From Glebionis coronaria (Eukaryota > Streptophyta > Magnoliopsida > Asterales > Asteraceae), in assembly GCA_025667525.1 (NCBI GenBank), contig CM046878.1, positions 396,990,974-397,054,973 of the forward strand: a stretch of 64,000 nucleotides of DNA. The letters are read 5' to 3'. The notes under the pieces are model-generated. The model was not told where the DNA came from and did not search any database. It was given only the letters and a program-made list of their open reading frames with translations. Within the stretch, counting starts at the first letter, position 1; the number at the start of each line of letters is the position of its first letter. Of the stretch, positions 11,724 through 22,259 are shown piece after piece. Made by a program: the position numbers and the translations under genes.

Positions 11724-13517
11724 TTAAATGGTCCATGGGGACGCCTCGAATGTAATACCGGGATCAAAGACCTTGTCCTCGTTCCCGGTTGACATCAACA
11801 AAGGAGAGGCGGGGGGATAAGTCTTGAAAGGGAGAAAGGTCCTTTCAACATACGAGAAGTATGTGAAATCAAAATCCACGGGAGGTGGGGTGGGTAAAGT
11901 AAGCACATTGTCGTCCCCCAAAGACAATAGATGCTGAGCAAGCGGCAAAGCCGTATTGTTATCAATTATAGCATAAGCAATGTCACCTCCCGGGTCAAAG
12001 CACTCATCCTCCGAGATAGTCTCTAAAGGGGAGGATGAAAGGTGCTCGGGAGGGGGACTTGGGACAATACCTTCAAGTAGCAAATTATCAAAAATAATGT
12101 CCCCCTCCGTGTCATAATCATCAATACCTGGAGGGATGGAGTGGATGTCAATTTCTTCCAGCAATGGGTCATTCTCTTCAACGGTAGGAGGAGATGGAGG
12201 TAAAGGCTTGGAAATAGGAGAAGTCAACTCTTCGATTTGAGCAATAAGAAGGTGCACTTTCCGTAATCTATCGCGAAGAAGCACGCCTTCCACCTCATCC
12301 ACAAGATCATGATGATCGGTGAACTTTTCATAAACCGGAGAGAATAAATCGTCATCACCCGCATCTCCCGGTGGAGATTGAGAAATTTCAAAAGTGAAAT
12401 TCTCATAGCATGGAGAGAAATCGACATCATTAGGATCGACCTCTTCCGTAAGAGCAACATCGTCCTCAGGCTCCATAGCAGGTAAGTCGCAAACCTCATC
12501 ATCCAATACTTTGTCGAGACCAACATCACTAAGCTCATTCAACGAATCTAGATCCTTAGATGCAGTAGGAACATCGACAGTAGGAGCAGTAACTTCAGAA
12601 GATTGGTTGAAAATGTAGACATCATCGTCGTCGTCATCATCATAATAGATGGGACGAGTCCAGTTAGGAGTGACGTAGTCGGCTAACTCTTCCTTGATAA
12701 CCTCCACATCTTTAAGAAGCTCATGCAGCAACTTTTGTTGTTCATCGCCCTGAGTATGTTCAATTTCACCAATTCTATCCCACGCTTTAATTAAACATTT
12801 TGGTGTAGAAAAGAAGGGAAAACGACTAAATTGGCTCAAAAAGGTGTCGGTGGTTTTCAAGGTTTCGTCTACATTAAGCAACGGTTGCCTTTCCTGATGT
12901 AAGTCAGCTCGGAGTTGAGCTAGACTTTCTAGAATGCCATTCAAAGAAGTGAGTTGTTGATCAAAACTAGGTTGCTGAAAGGATTGATGATTGAGGGTGT
13001 GATGTGGGGGCTCAAAATGTTGAAAACCTGAATTATAGCATGGTTGTGGCTCATAGTAGTTCATCGGTTGGGAAGAATTAGAAACCGGGTTTGGTTCATA
13101 ATAATCCATAGGTGAAGAAAACTGAGGACACGGATTTTGCTCATAATAATTCATTGGTTGGCAATAGGAAGTATCGTGAGGACCCCCACAGTTGGTGCAG
13201 AACGGTTGAGGAGAAAGACTGGGTGCGTCTTGTGGATAGCTATTGTCATAGTCATAATTGTACCCCGGTTCTTGCCCGTGATCAGACGGGTATGGAACCG
13301 GGCACGAAATATGCCAATGAGAATCGCTTCCACAATAGGTGCACGTGGGAATAGGAGGTGGGTTCAAAAAGGACGAATTAGTCGAGTTGCACAAAGGACA
13401 AAATCCGAATTGTGTGTTGTCGATATCATTTCCGCACCGCTCACATGTACACCATTGACAAGAGTCGTTCCCGTACAATCGTCTCCCACAGCCGACGCAA
13501 TTGACGTAAAAATCCAT
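11724..13517 (-). CDS. Zinc-binding ORF of element 2, 597 aa, function unknown
   Basis: This is the only ORF of element 2 and it starts about 180 bp downstream of the PBS. The N-terminus is Cys-rich (C7, C10, C20, C23, C25, C28, C40, C43), like zinc ribbons. Two CCHC-like knuckles follow: residues 59-72 (CX2CX4HX4C) and 107-119 (CX2CX3HX4C). Next comes a repetitive Tyr/Pro/Asn-rich stretch with MNYYE/MDYYE units, then a long acidic region. The end carries NED-x2-FDPGI, shared with the protease ORF tail of element 1. There is no gag capsid, protease, RT or integrase. The knuckles suggest RNA binding, but no function is established. The frame is uninterrupted despite the diverged LTRs, which hints at past constraint. 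Confidence 0.75.
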   Translation of the reverse strand: MDFYVNCVGCGRRLYGNDSCQWCTCERCGNDIDNTQFGFCPLCNSTNSSFLNPPPIPTCTYCGSDSHWHISCPVPYPSDHGQEPGYNYDYDNSYPQDAPSLSPQPFCTNCGGPHDTSYCQPMNYYEQNPCPQFSSPMDYYEPNPVSNSSQPMNYYEPQPCYNSGFQHFEPPHHTLNHQSFQQPSFDQQLTSLNGILESLAQLRADLHQERQPLLNVDETLKTTDTFLSQFSRFPFFSTPKCLIKAWDRIGEIEHTQGDEQQKLLHELLKDVEVIKEELADYVTPNWTRPIYYDDDDDDDVYIFNQSSEVTAPTVDVPTASKDLDSLNELSDVGLDKVLDDEVCDLPAMEPEDDVALTEEVDPNDVDFSPCYENFTFEISQSPPGDAGDDDLFSPVYEKFTDHHDLVDEVEGVLLRDRLRKVHLLIAQIEELTSPISKPLPPSPPTVEENDPLLEEIDIHSIPPGIDDYDTEGDIIFDNLLLEGIVPSPPPEHLSSSPLETISEDECFDPGGDIAYAIIDNNTALPLAQHLLSLGDDNVLTLPTPPPVDFDFTYFSYVERTFLPFKTYPPASPLLMSTGNEDKVFDPGITFEASPWTI

Positions 13518-13702
13518 GGAGAAAGATAGATAAGCAAGAAGAATATTTTTGGTGCAAAACTTGGAAAAAGAAATGCTTTTTATGAGTTTTTAAATGTTTT
13601 TGGATTTTTGAAAATATTTGACAAGAAAAATAACGTTCACAAGTGAACGGATCCCAAAAGCCAACGCGACTCTCACAAAAAACTTTCGATCCTCACGAAA
13701 AG

Positions 13703-13719
13703 AGCCAGCAGCGGCGCCA
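13703..13719 (-). promoter_or_regulatory. Primer binding site of element 2
   Basis: On the minus strand TGGCGCCGCTGCTGGCT resembles the PBS of element 1 (TGGCGCCGCTGCCGGGGA). It lies 16 bp from the LTR end at 13736, farther than the 2 bp seen in element 1. Either the LTR boundary is slightly different or the spacer is real. Confidence 0.65.
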
Positions 13720-14086
13720 TTTAATACATGGATTTTGACACCCCGTAAGAAAGTTAAGTGTTCGTTGTGTTGGTCTAATCGAATTGATCTTAGTTTTCTA
13801 TGTGACTCAGTTTTATTTTGGTGGAAACAAATAATTTTGGTTGTTTTTAAATATAAATGTGCAAAGACTTAAAAGTAAATGTCGTTGAAAGTAAAGGGCA
13901 AGTATTAAAAGAACGTGAAAATAAATCTAAGTCTAATTAAAAGGAAAGGTGCAATATTTAAAAACGTGACGAAAAGTAACTTAATTAAAATGACTAAAAA
14001 TTAAAGCGTGATGGAAATTAAAGTTAGGCAAATATTAAAAACTTAAGCTAAAAATTAAACAAGTCAAAAACAAGAGAAAACACCCC

Positions 14087-14333
14087 AATCGGAATACATT
14101 CCGATCATCCCAATCGGAATACTGTCACCCTTCCAGATCGGAATATAACCTTACACCCTGATCGGAATGTCCAAACGCCACCTCAATCGGAATGTGTAAC
14201 TAGACACCAATCGGAATACTGCCACATGCATCCAATCGGAATACCAGAGGTCACCCAATCGGAATTTTAAACCCTTTTCAGATCGGAACCGATCGGAATG
14301 TATAACCCCCTTCCGATTGTCACGGTCGGAATA
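14087..14333 (-). repeat. ATTCCGAT-motif array in element 2 LTR (5' copy)
   Basis: About 11 occurrences of (A)TCGGAA(T) on the plus strand occur in 250 bp, with unrelated spacers. The spacers differ from those of the 3' LTR array while the motif persists. Confidence 0.8.
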
Positions 14334-14833
14334 CGGAGACTTGGATGGAAATTAAGCTAAGTTAATAAGCTATTGTTCTAATAAGCACTAGACTAAATCC
14401 TTAAGGTAAATCGTGTAAAAATAAGCTATAAAACTGAAAGTTAACAACTTTTAAAATATTAAAAAGATAAACTTTTAAGAAAAACAACTTTTTATATAAA
14501 AATAACTTTTATAAAACTATATAAACTTGAAAAATAAATCAAATAAGCTATGAAAATAAATGGTTTAAAACAATCCAAAGCATAAAAATCAAACCTTTAA
14601 ACGAATCAACAAGAGAAAAACGCGTGTAAATCAAAGATCAAAGAAAGGTAGAAGAAGATGAACAAGATAAAGTAAAGGTGCAAGTAATTAAAAAGAAACA
14701 CTTACTTGAAATTAAAAGTAATTAAAGGTGCAAAACATATATTTAAATGTGCAAGTAATTAAATGTGCATAAATGAAAGTGGAAGAATGGTTTGTCAAGC
14801 CACCAACAAGAGGAAAATGAAAATGATCTAATC

Positions 14834-14841
14834 TATATATA
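14834..14841 (-). promoter_or_regulatory. TATA box of element 2 5' LTR
   Basis: TATATATA in a CTATATATAGG context is retained in both otherwise diverged LTRs (the other is 9249-9256). It is the likely core promoter of the element transcript. Confidence 0.6.
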
Positions 14842-15333
14842 GGGGAGATTAAGGCTTGCTTAGGAAGCTTCCTTAATTGCATGCTTAGTCCTTCCTTCTT
14901 TAATCTTCTTTTAATTGCATCATTAGTCCTTTTCTTCTAATCTTTCTTTCAAATTTGGACTTTAAGGACTTGTGGCTCGGGATATCTTTTGAACTCGTCT
15001 TTAATTTCTTCAATAAAATAGACTTGAGTTTCTCGGCTTTTGATAAACTTCCGTCTTTTGACTTTTTCTTCGATAAATCTTCAGAATTGGTCTTGGACTT
15101 CCGTTCTTTTTCCACTTTTGACTTCTCGACTCCGTCTTTCATCTTTTTCTTCAATAAAAGCCGTGAATGCCCGTGAATTCCCGTGTTTTCTCCACTTTTC
15201 ACAATTTCGTCCTAAATTACAACAAAAACACAAACCACGCATAATTCCGACATAAAAGACATAAAATACATGTTTTGGTCCGGTTATTATTGTAATTAAG
15301 TGGTAGAAAAGATGGGTGTTTACACACCTATCA

Positions 15334-16200
15334 CACATTCGTAAGCTTATCGACTTTCGCATCAACCCTCTCAATGTCGCGATTAGAACTACTAACATTG
15401 GCGACATTGGCAACATTCGGTGCATTGTGGAGTTGGTAAACCTTGGATCGGTTCTCGATAATTATCAAAGCTTCTCTCGGAGTCTTACACAAAAAGTTGC
15501 CACCGGCGGCGGAATTCAACGAGTCTTGTTCGTGAAAATTAAGACCGTTGTAAAACGTATCGATTTGGTGCAACTCGGAAAAACCATGGTGAGGACATTG
15601 CCTAAGCAATTCCTTAAAGCGATCCCACGCGTCTCTAAAAGATTCATTCGGTTTTTGCTCAAATTTTGTAATTTCGTTCTTGAAAAACGTCGTCTTAGAC
15701 GGTGGGAAAAAATAATTAACGAACTTGGAAACGAGATCCTTCCACGTAACTATGGAATTAGGTGGCTCTTTCTCGTACCAATCCTTGGCGGCACCATCGA
15801 GCGAGTATGGAAAAAGCATAAGCTTGACGACATCGGCGTCGACGTTCTTAAACTTGCTCGTGGCCAAAAGACGATCAAAATTCCGAATATGGTCGTGAGG
15901 ATTATCGGATTCACGACCTCGAAACTTCGTAGCTTGGATCAACGAAAGCATTCCGCTCTTGATCTCAAAATTCTCCGCCTCGATGGCGGGAATTACGATC
16001 GCGTCTCCATAACCCTCGGTGGGCGCTTGGAGCAATTCCATCATAGAACGATTGTCGGCCATCTCCTCTACGGTTTCTTCAACAACGATATTAGGAACGT
16101 CGGTTTCTAATTCTCGTCTACGTCGTCGATTCCTTCGATTACGATTGCGTCGATTCGAAGCTTCACTAGAATTGGAATAATCCTTCGATCGAGTGCGCAT
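15334..16200 (-). pseudogene. Gag N-terminal half of element 1, interrupted by element 2
   Basis: The frame starts at an ATG (16198-16200) with an Arg/Asn-rich head. It continues with a Retrotrans_gag-type capsid domain (about residues 80-230) containing the hydrophobic GAAKDWY and FFPPSKT segments typical of plant Athila/Tat gag. It ends after about 289 residues because a stop is created at the first bases of the element 2 LTR (15331-15333). The rest of gag resumes beyond 8341. The protein would supply the virus-like particle shell in a functional relative. It cannot be made intact here. Confidence 0.88.
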
Positions 16201-17025
16201 GCACTAAGCGTAGAATGGGTGGTAGCAAAGAAGATTCTTTTTGCGGCTTTTCAATTTTTTTGGTTTTTGATTGGTTTTTTAATTTTTTGGATTTTTGTTG
16301 TATTACGTAGACACAAATCTACAAATCTCTCCTCGAATCGACTTTCTCGATTAAAGGAGCCTCAAAGAATGAAAACGATCACGTGGAGTGAACGTTCTCG
16401 ATGACTTTAGAACGTTGGTGGAACACCAAAACGTTCAAGAGGGTTTAATCTTGAAAACACAAGCAAATATTGTATACGTAGATAATACTTGGGCGGCAAA
16501 CCCTCGATTAGCCTCCTTTCTCAAAACACGCACAAGCAAGCGGAGGAAACGAGGCGGCGCGAAGCACTTAAGAGCCTTTTTCCTTTAGGTCGTGAAATAC
16601 AACCGCCTTATACCCACCTTATAGTTTGTGTTAATTGAAATTAAGCCTCACGAAAGTATTTATCTATTTTGCCTTTAAACTTTTGCTTTGGATTCGAATA
16701 CAATGATCGAGTGATGAAATCCCGAATCAAGGTTGTGATTTCTCACGTATTTGGAGTACTTGTATATTTATTTGTTCTTACGTAGTATAATATAGTAATA
16801 ATAATATTCACAAGAAAAAACGAAAACCAATATATCTACAATATAGTAAAGATTGTTGTGTGTTTAATTTAGGAAAATTAAACACGATTTATTTGGATAT
16901 TATACTATAATAGAGAAAAATAACAAAAATGAGTATGTACGATATTCACGCTTTCCAAAAATTGAAAAGCAAAAACGCACTACTCACACAAACACGATAC
17001 TAATAATAATGGCAACACAAACACC
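16201..17025 (-). other. 5' leader of element 1
   Basis: This 0.8 kb untranslated leader lies between the PBS and the gag start. It is AT-rich, with poly-T stretches near 16250-16300. Small plus-strand ORFs (16219-16404, 16388-16588) show no domain and are likely chance. Confidence 0.7.
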
Positions 17026-17043
17026 TCCCCGGCAGCGGCGCCA
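17026..17043 (-). promoter_or_regulatory. Primer binding site of element 1
   Basis: On the minus strand TGGCGCCGCTGCCGGGGA lies 2 bp from the LTR end. The TGGCGCC start is typical of plant Gypsy PBS sequences. I cannot assign the exact tRNA without a search. Confidence 0.85.
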
Positions 17044-17045
17044 AA

Positions 17046-20000
17046 TGATAGGTGTAGAAATACGCGTTTAGGAAAACAACGTATAAATGCGGCAAGTATT
17101 AATCGACACGATTTAATGAAAAACCGTGAAGACGAATAAATTCCAAGTTCGTTCTCGAAGGAGGTGTGTGTATTAGTGTGCCAAAATATATAAAATCAAG
17201 TTTGGATTAGTGACGTTTTTGGTTTAAGAGAGAAAAATTAAAGACGAGCTACGACTACGGTTACACTACGACGAATGACGTAAAACGCGAACGTAAATAC
17301 GTAAAACGTGACGAAATTAAAAATTAAACCTAAAAATTAATTAAAATATTAAACTAAGTCTTAAATAATATAAATAAGAATAAAAATCCAACAAATATAT
17401 TTTAAAGCCCTTTATTAATTAAATATTCAATTTTTAATGCTAATTAAAGCCCAAAAATTAAATATAATTAACAAAATGCCCAAAATATTAATTTATTGAA
17501 CTAATAACTAACTTATATTATTTAAAGACTAAAAACTATTTTTCTTAAATTTTAAAAACTATTTTTCTATTTTTTAATCACTAAAAACTATTTTTAAATT
17601 AAAATAATCCTAAAAAATAATAAAATAATGCCAAAATTAATTTGACAATTTTGAAAATCCTAAATTATCCTAATGAATAGTAGAAAATTGAAAAAGTTTG
17701 AAAAATGTAAAAATTTTCACTAAAAGACAAAACTAGTTAATAATTAAACCCTAATTAAACTAATTTAATTATAAAAAATAATTAAAAAGGTGAACAGTAA
17801 CTAATTTTAAAACCAAAAATCTTAAATTAATATTCTAAACCTAGGAAAAATTTTAAATCTAAAAAATAACAATTTTCTACACTAAATGCCAAAAACAGTT
17901 TAATTAAAAAGTAATTAAAAATGCTATTAATTCTGAAAATTACCAAATGAACAGTGACAAAAAATTAAACTATACTAGAAAATCAGAAATTTAGAAAGAA
18001 AAATAACACAAAAAGAATCAAACCCTAATTCTTAAAAAAGTTCACAAAAGACAAAATTTTAAGAATATGAAAGTGACATGTGATCACTTTCTGTCTTTTT
18101 ATGTAGCAGTGGCTACAACAACCTTATCAGTGGGAAAGGAGTTCCCACTGATAGTGTAAAAAACGGGTCTGTGGACTTTGATGCTTAGATTTTGCTTATT
18201 ACTTGGTGTCTTTTGGAACAAGGGCACCCCTACACTCAGTGGAGTGTAGGGAGTCAATTTCAAGAAGAAAACAAACAGATCCAAGCCAAGAAAAACACAC
18301 AATTACAAAAATACAGTTACTGTAAGGCTATGTATAGGACTGTGAATAGTAAGCTGATGCAATAGGTACTTTAATAAGTTTCAAACTAGCATTCAGATTT
18401 CAAAACACAACCAAATCTTAATCAAGCAAATAAAGATCCTAGATGTAACCTAATCCTAGCAGTTGAACAAAATTTGAGCTTAAAATCTACTACATCTTCA
18501 CACTTAAAAGCCTACTGCATGAATTGGCTATTTTTACCAAAATATAAACTTGCAAAATCCTTTAAAACACTACCAACTTGAGAACCAATTACTGATTAGA
18601 CCTACTACAACCTATTTGAGCATGTTTAGACAGGTTTCACCTGATTCTTATGTCACTGAAGCCAAGAAAACCTCACAACCAAACACCCATCTATTTTCAG
18701 ATTCAAGATTTAACAAATGCTTTCTATTCAAATCTAAGCTTAACTGATTTTGCTACTTCTAACATGCATACAACTACCTAAGAAGCATAAACAACCAAAA
18801 AGATTAACATAAAAACAGGCTGCACTCAAAAATCACACAACTTAAATTCTTAAACAAGAAAGAGGGTTCAAAGCTATTTTACCTTGTGCACCTTACATCC
18901 AAGGTGCACCAAGGCGTGCTGATGCCTTCTCCATCAAGTCAAGACTTGAGCTATGGATTGAAAGTAAGCTGTTGTAGAGATGCTAATGGTGTTGGACCAC
19001 AAAAGTTCACACACCATCCAATATATCTTGCATAAAAAGGGATCACCTGCTAAAAAAAAAAGACAAACAAAAAAGAAGTACACAAAAGCTTCTTACAATC
19101 TTATTTTCAGTAAGCTTGTAAGAAGAGCTTTTGTAACAGTAAGTTCACCAAAAACAAGGTTTTTGAATAACAATTTAAAGCTACTTTTAAAGATAAATCT
19201 TAACCAAGGACTCAAGGGTGCTTAACAGAAATTAAACAAATTCTATAAGTCAGTTTATGCTTGTGTGTCAATCCAAGCATAAGCAGAAACTTATACAACT
19301 TGGGTCCCAAAACTTTTGAACAAAAAGATTGATAAAAATCTTTTGGTAAAACTTGCAAAATAGTAAATCAAACACAATATTAAAACACTATAGCTAATGG
19401 AACTCAGAAGTTGAATGCAAGGTTTTATAAAAACTCTAAATATTCAATTATAAAATTTTACATAAATAATCTGGAACAAGAAGCTAATGCCACAGACGGC
19501 ATAGCTTTTATACAAGACTAAGGAAGAATCTAGAAAAAGAGGAATACAATGCAACCCTAATCTATGTTCTTCCAAATATACCCCTTTGAAGTTTGAATTT
19601 ATCTTTGGTCAAGAAGATGTCATGTGACTCTGTCAAGGCTATGTGGGTTGCTGAGCTGTAGAAAACTAATCCTGGACGTTGAAGGATTCCTTTGGAAGGA
19701 AGAATCAATGGGAGACGTTGATCTTCTGGCTTGTTTTGTTTTCTTGTCAAAAGCATGAGCAGAGGAGACGTGTGGGGGCCAATGGGTGATGGGGATGGTT
19801 GTTTCGAGATGGGGGATGTGATGTAGACATGTTGAATCAACGTTCTGGAAAAGTTTATATCAAATAATCAAGTAACTTGGGCTGGGGAAATTAGGGTTCG
19901 TGTAGGTTTAATTTGGGGATTAATGGATGGATTATTGACACAGTAAGTGTTAAGCGCCAGTTTTAGAATTTAATAAACATTTTTCAAAATTTATTTATTA

Positions 20001-20623
20001 ATAATAAAGCGGGTAGTGGGATTCAGATGTGTAAGGGTGGGGTGATGTGGAGTGATGTGAGTGGTGGGATAGTGTGAGTTGGCAGGATGATTGGTGAGGG
20101 AAAGTTGTAGTGTCTAGGCAGTTATGGCCCCCCATGTTTCATGCATCATTCACATTGCAATAAAACAGCTCAAAACTTAATTCCTTATGTTATATCTTTC
20201 AGCAACTTGTCAAATTTGGCACATGATTTGGTAAACTTTTTACCAAGGATCAAAAGTGTACAAAAGGCATTCTCCAAGGGCCAATCATGCATATGTCTTC
20301 AAATATCAAGGATATATCTTGCACAAATGAATAATGGGGGGTCATTTGTGACAAGTCTTCATAAGTTGAGGGACCAAAGTTGCCAATTCTCAATTCTTCA
20401 AGGACTTCACTGGAAAATCATGATTCGGGTCCGGTTCTTTGTGCGGCTTCGTTTCCCGTGTTCGTTTTTGCTTGATTCCTTTGATCTTTTGGTGAATTCA
20501 CGATATCCGTACCTGAAATACACAATAAACAAATACAAGCACAATTTTGGGTAATTTGATGATATTTTAAGCGTTTTAAGCCCAATTTGGACGATGAGAC
20601 TATGTATAAATACAGTCTCATCA
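17046..20623 (-). repeat. 5' LTR of element 1
   Basis: It is 3,578 bp and nearly identical to 43-3620. The differences include two substitutions near 17246-17256, a cluster near 17995-18020, a one-base change in an A-run near 19057, and a small indel near 19700. In element orientation the promoter must lie in this copy; the first 30 bp (20594-20623) hold the inverted repeat with the TATA-like core. Confidence 0.95.
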
Positions 20624-20628
20624 ATAGT
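20624..20628. repeat. Target site duplication of element 1 (right copy)
   Basis: ATAGT directly follows the LTR and matches 38-42. Confidence 0.93.
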
Positions 20629-21062
20629 ACCGATGTTGAGTCTGCGACTAGTAGTAGATTCGAATTTCCGCCTGAACGGTTATAGTCATTTTTTTAATGT
20701 TGGATATTTTATTGTTATTGATTTGATTTGGCGATTGAGCCTCGAGTTATGAATGAAGTTACGGTTGACGTATGAGATGTTCTTATTTTACCTATACGGT
20801 ATATATATAGAGTGTATTTTATGTGGTATATATGTGGTAGATATATGTGTTCCGTGTATTACTAATTTCTTATAAGTGTCGTCATCGGAGGGAGTACATG
20901 GGTGAAAGGGGACATATATAATTATGGAGGCCTACGTAATTATATACGTGCCACAACACCGATGGACTTCCAAGTATGGTTGCATGAAAAAGGGGTTAGT
21001 ACATGCTTGTATACGATGAGAACTGTATTTTGGGTATTTGTACAATAGGGGTTTATGTAATG
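20629..21062. other. Background between elements 1 and 3
   Basis: AT-rich sequence with TATATATA runs near 20806-20850. No gene, domain or repeat boundary is recognised. It is part of the older sequence into which elements 1 and 3 inserted. Confidence 0.55.
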
Positions 21063-21067
21063 GTTTC
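21063..21067. repeat. Target site duplication of element 3 (left copy)
   Basis: GTTTC precedes the LTR start TGTTGG at 21068 and matches 39639-39643. Confidence 0.93.
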
Positions 21068-21367
21068 TGTTGGAAATACGTTTTACGCATTTAGAAAGTC
21101 TCGGTCACTCCAACAATGTAGTTATAGGCTCGTAGTTAAGTTAAGTGTCATTTATTACATAGCCCGACCCATGAGCATGTTCATGGGCCGGAAGCCCAAG
21201 TCCTTTAAGGACTTGGGGTACTTAAACCTCTTTCCACCATGGAAAGAGGTGTTGGTTGTTTTATTCTTTCATTTCAATATATGTGTTTTCTTTCATTTCT
21301 CTCTCTAACTCTCTCTCTCTAGAAAAACATCAACCCCCTTGTTTTACAAGATTATCATTGTTCTACA
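21068..21367 (+). repeat. 5' LTR of element 3
   Basis: It is 300 bp, TGTTGG to CTACA. Three strong hairpins lie in a row: 21168-21187 (CCCATGA/TCATGGG), 21195-21217 (CCCAAGTCC/GGACTTGGG) and 21226-21250 (ACCTCTTTCC/GGAAAGAGGT). A CT-rich tract is at 21296-21322. Confidence 0.94.
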
Positions 21368-21368
21368 A

Positions 21369-21382
21369 TTGGTATCAAGAAC
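21369..21382 (+). promoter_or_regulatory. Primer binding site of element 3
   Basis: TTGGTATCAAGAAC lies one base after the LTR. Its TGGTATCA core matches the initiator-Met tRNA PBS used by many Copia elements. Confidence 0.8.
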
Positions 21383-22259
21383 ATGGGATGAGATAAAGGT
21401 TTGTTTTGTGTTGAGGAGTGTATTCTTAACATTCGTAGAGTACAAGTTAGTTTTTGGCCAAAATCTTCAAATTTTTTTGGTTTGATCGTAGTATTAGGTA
21501 GTGTAACATAGGAATTTGTGCTTAAACGTGTTCTTGGTATCTTGTTTTTTCATAAAAACATCAGTTTTCTTGGATCAAAAGTGCAAAAAAGGCTGTGTTC
21601 TTCATTCCGAAATTCTAGCAGAATCATCCATCGGAAAGTACAAACTGTACTTGGGATTCCATCGCAATAACTTAAGCATCGGAAAGGGTTAGGTTTCTAC
21701 ATTGCGATCGTTGGATTTCTATCACTTATTCCGATCTGAATCATTCCGATAGCTATTGCGATCTGAGATTCCGACGGGTATAAGGAAGGTGTGTTAAGTC
21801 GTTACTCTGCTTAAATTTTGTCAGCCACTTTGCGATCTGAATCATTCCGATAGCTATTGCGATCTGAAGCATTCCGATAGACATTGCATTGCGATCTAGG
21901 CATTCCGATACCATCATCATTGCTACAAGGTTACATTGCGATCTAAAGCATTACGATCTGAGTTAATTCCGATAGCACTTTGCGATCTGAATCATTTCGA
22001 TAGCTTTGCATTACGATCTAGACATTCCGATAGTAAGTCTTCCGATCTAGGTATTCCGACAGAACGAACATTGCGACAGAACTTGTTTTAGATACTTAGT
22101 GGATTTTCTTCTATTTGGCATTTAATTTGGTAATTTGGAAACGTTCAAAAGCTAACTCTACAACAAGATAACAATATCTTTTAGTTAACAACACAAAAAA
22201 CTCATAACTTTATTTCATTGTTCGATCATCTTTGATAATCTTATTCAAGGGATAACAAA
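21383..22259 (+). other. Gag leader of element 3
   Basis: Untranslated leader of 0.9 kb. Its main content is the CGAT-motif array. No ORF of note is present before the gag ATG at 22260. Confidence 0.75.
21598..22076 (+). repeat. ATTCCGAT/TTGCGAT motif array upstream of gag
   Basis: About twenty short motifs of the form ATTCCGATAG, TTGCGATCTG or ATTACGATCT recur at 15-40 bp spacing. A few inverted copies (ATCGGAA, ATCGCAA) occur at the start. Spacers are mostly unrelated, although one block of about 40 bp (from TTTGCGATCTGAATCATTCC) recurs with variations. Confidence 0.82.

Larger units (their letters stand above)
8341..15333 (-). mobile_element. Element 2: embedded Gypsy-type element without reverse transcriptase, truncated at one end
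   Basis: It lies inside the gag of element 1, on the same strand. Related LTRs at about 8341-9696 and 13736-15333 bracket a PBS, one ORF and a noncoding region. In element orientation the LTR begins TGATAGGTGTG; the complete copy ends GTGTCA. The 15333 boundary precisely interrupts the host gag frame. The 8341 boundary is not a normal end: about 230 bp of LTR is missing and no copy of CACAT (15334-15338) is present. The last 93 bp of the two LTRs differ at about eight positions, and the rest is more diverged with indels. Confidence 0.85.
13736..15333 (-). repeat. 5' LTR of element 2 (complete)
   Basis: In element orientation it runs from TGATAGGTGTG to GTGTCA (1,598 bp). A TATATATA box at 14834-14841 lies about 490 bp from its start, so the CGAT-motif array (14087-14333) would fall in the transcribed R/U5 part. 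Confidence 0.82.
43..20623 (-). mobile_element. Element 1: 20.6 kb composite Gypsy-type LTR retrotransposon without reverse transcriptase
   Basis: Two equal-length direct repeats of 3,578 bp (43-3620 and 17046-20623) start and end with TG/CA and are flanked by ATAGT duplications. Read on the minus strand, the order is 5' LTR, PBS, leader, gag N-terminus, an embedded second LTR element, gag C-terminus plus aspartic protease, long noncoding region, PPT and 3' LTR. The gag and protease are Athila-like. No reverse transcriptase, RNase H or integrase is present, so it would need enzymes from another element. About 17 differences separate the LTRs by eye (about 0.5%), which implies a recent insertion. 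The large size comes from the long LTRs plus the 7 kb embedded element. Confidence 0.93.

Noticed and set aside
21003..21308. 101-codon plus-strand ORF before and across the 5' LTR of element 3
   Set aside because: It crosses the insertion boundary at 21068, so it cannot be an ancestral gene. No domain is visible.
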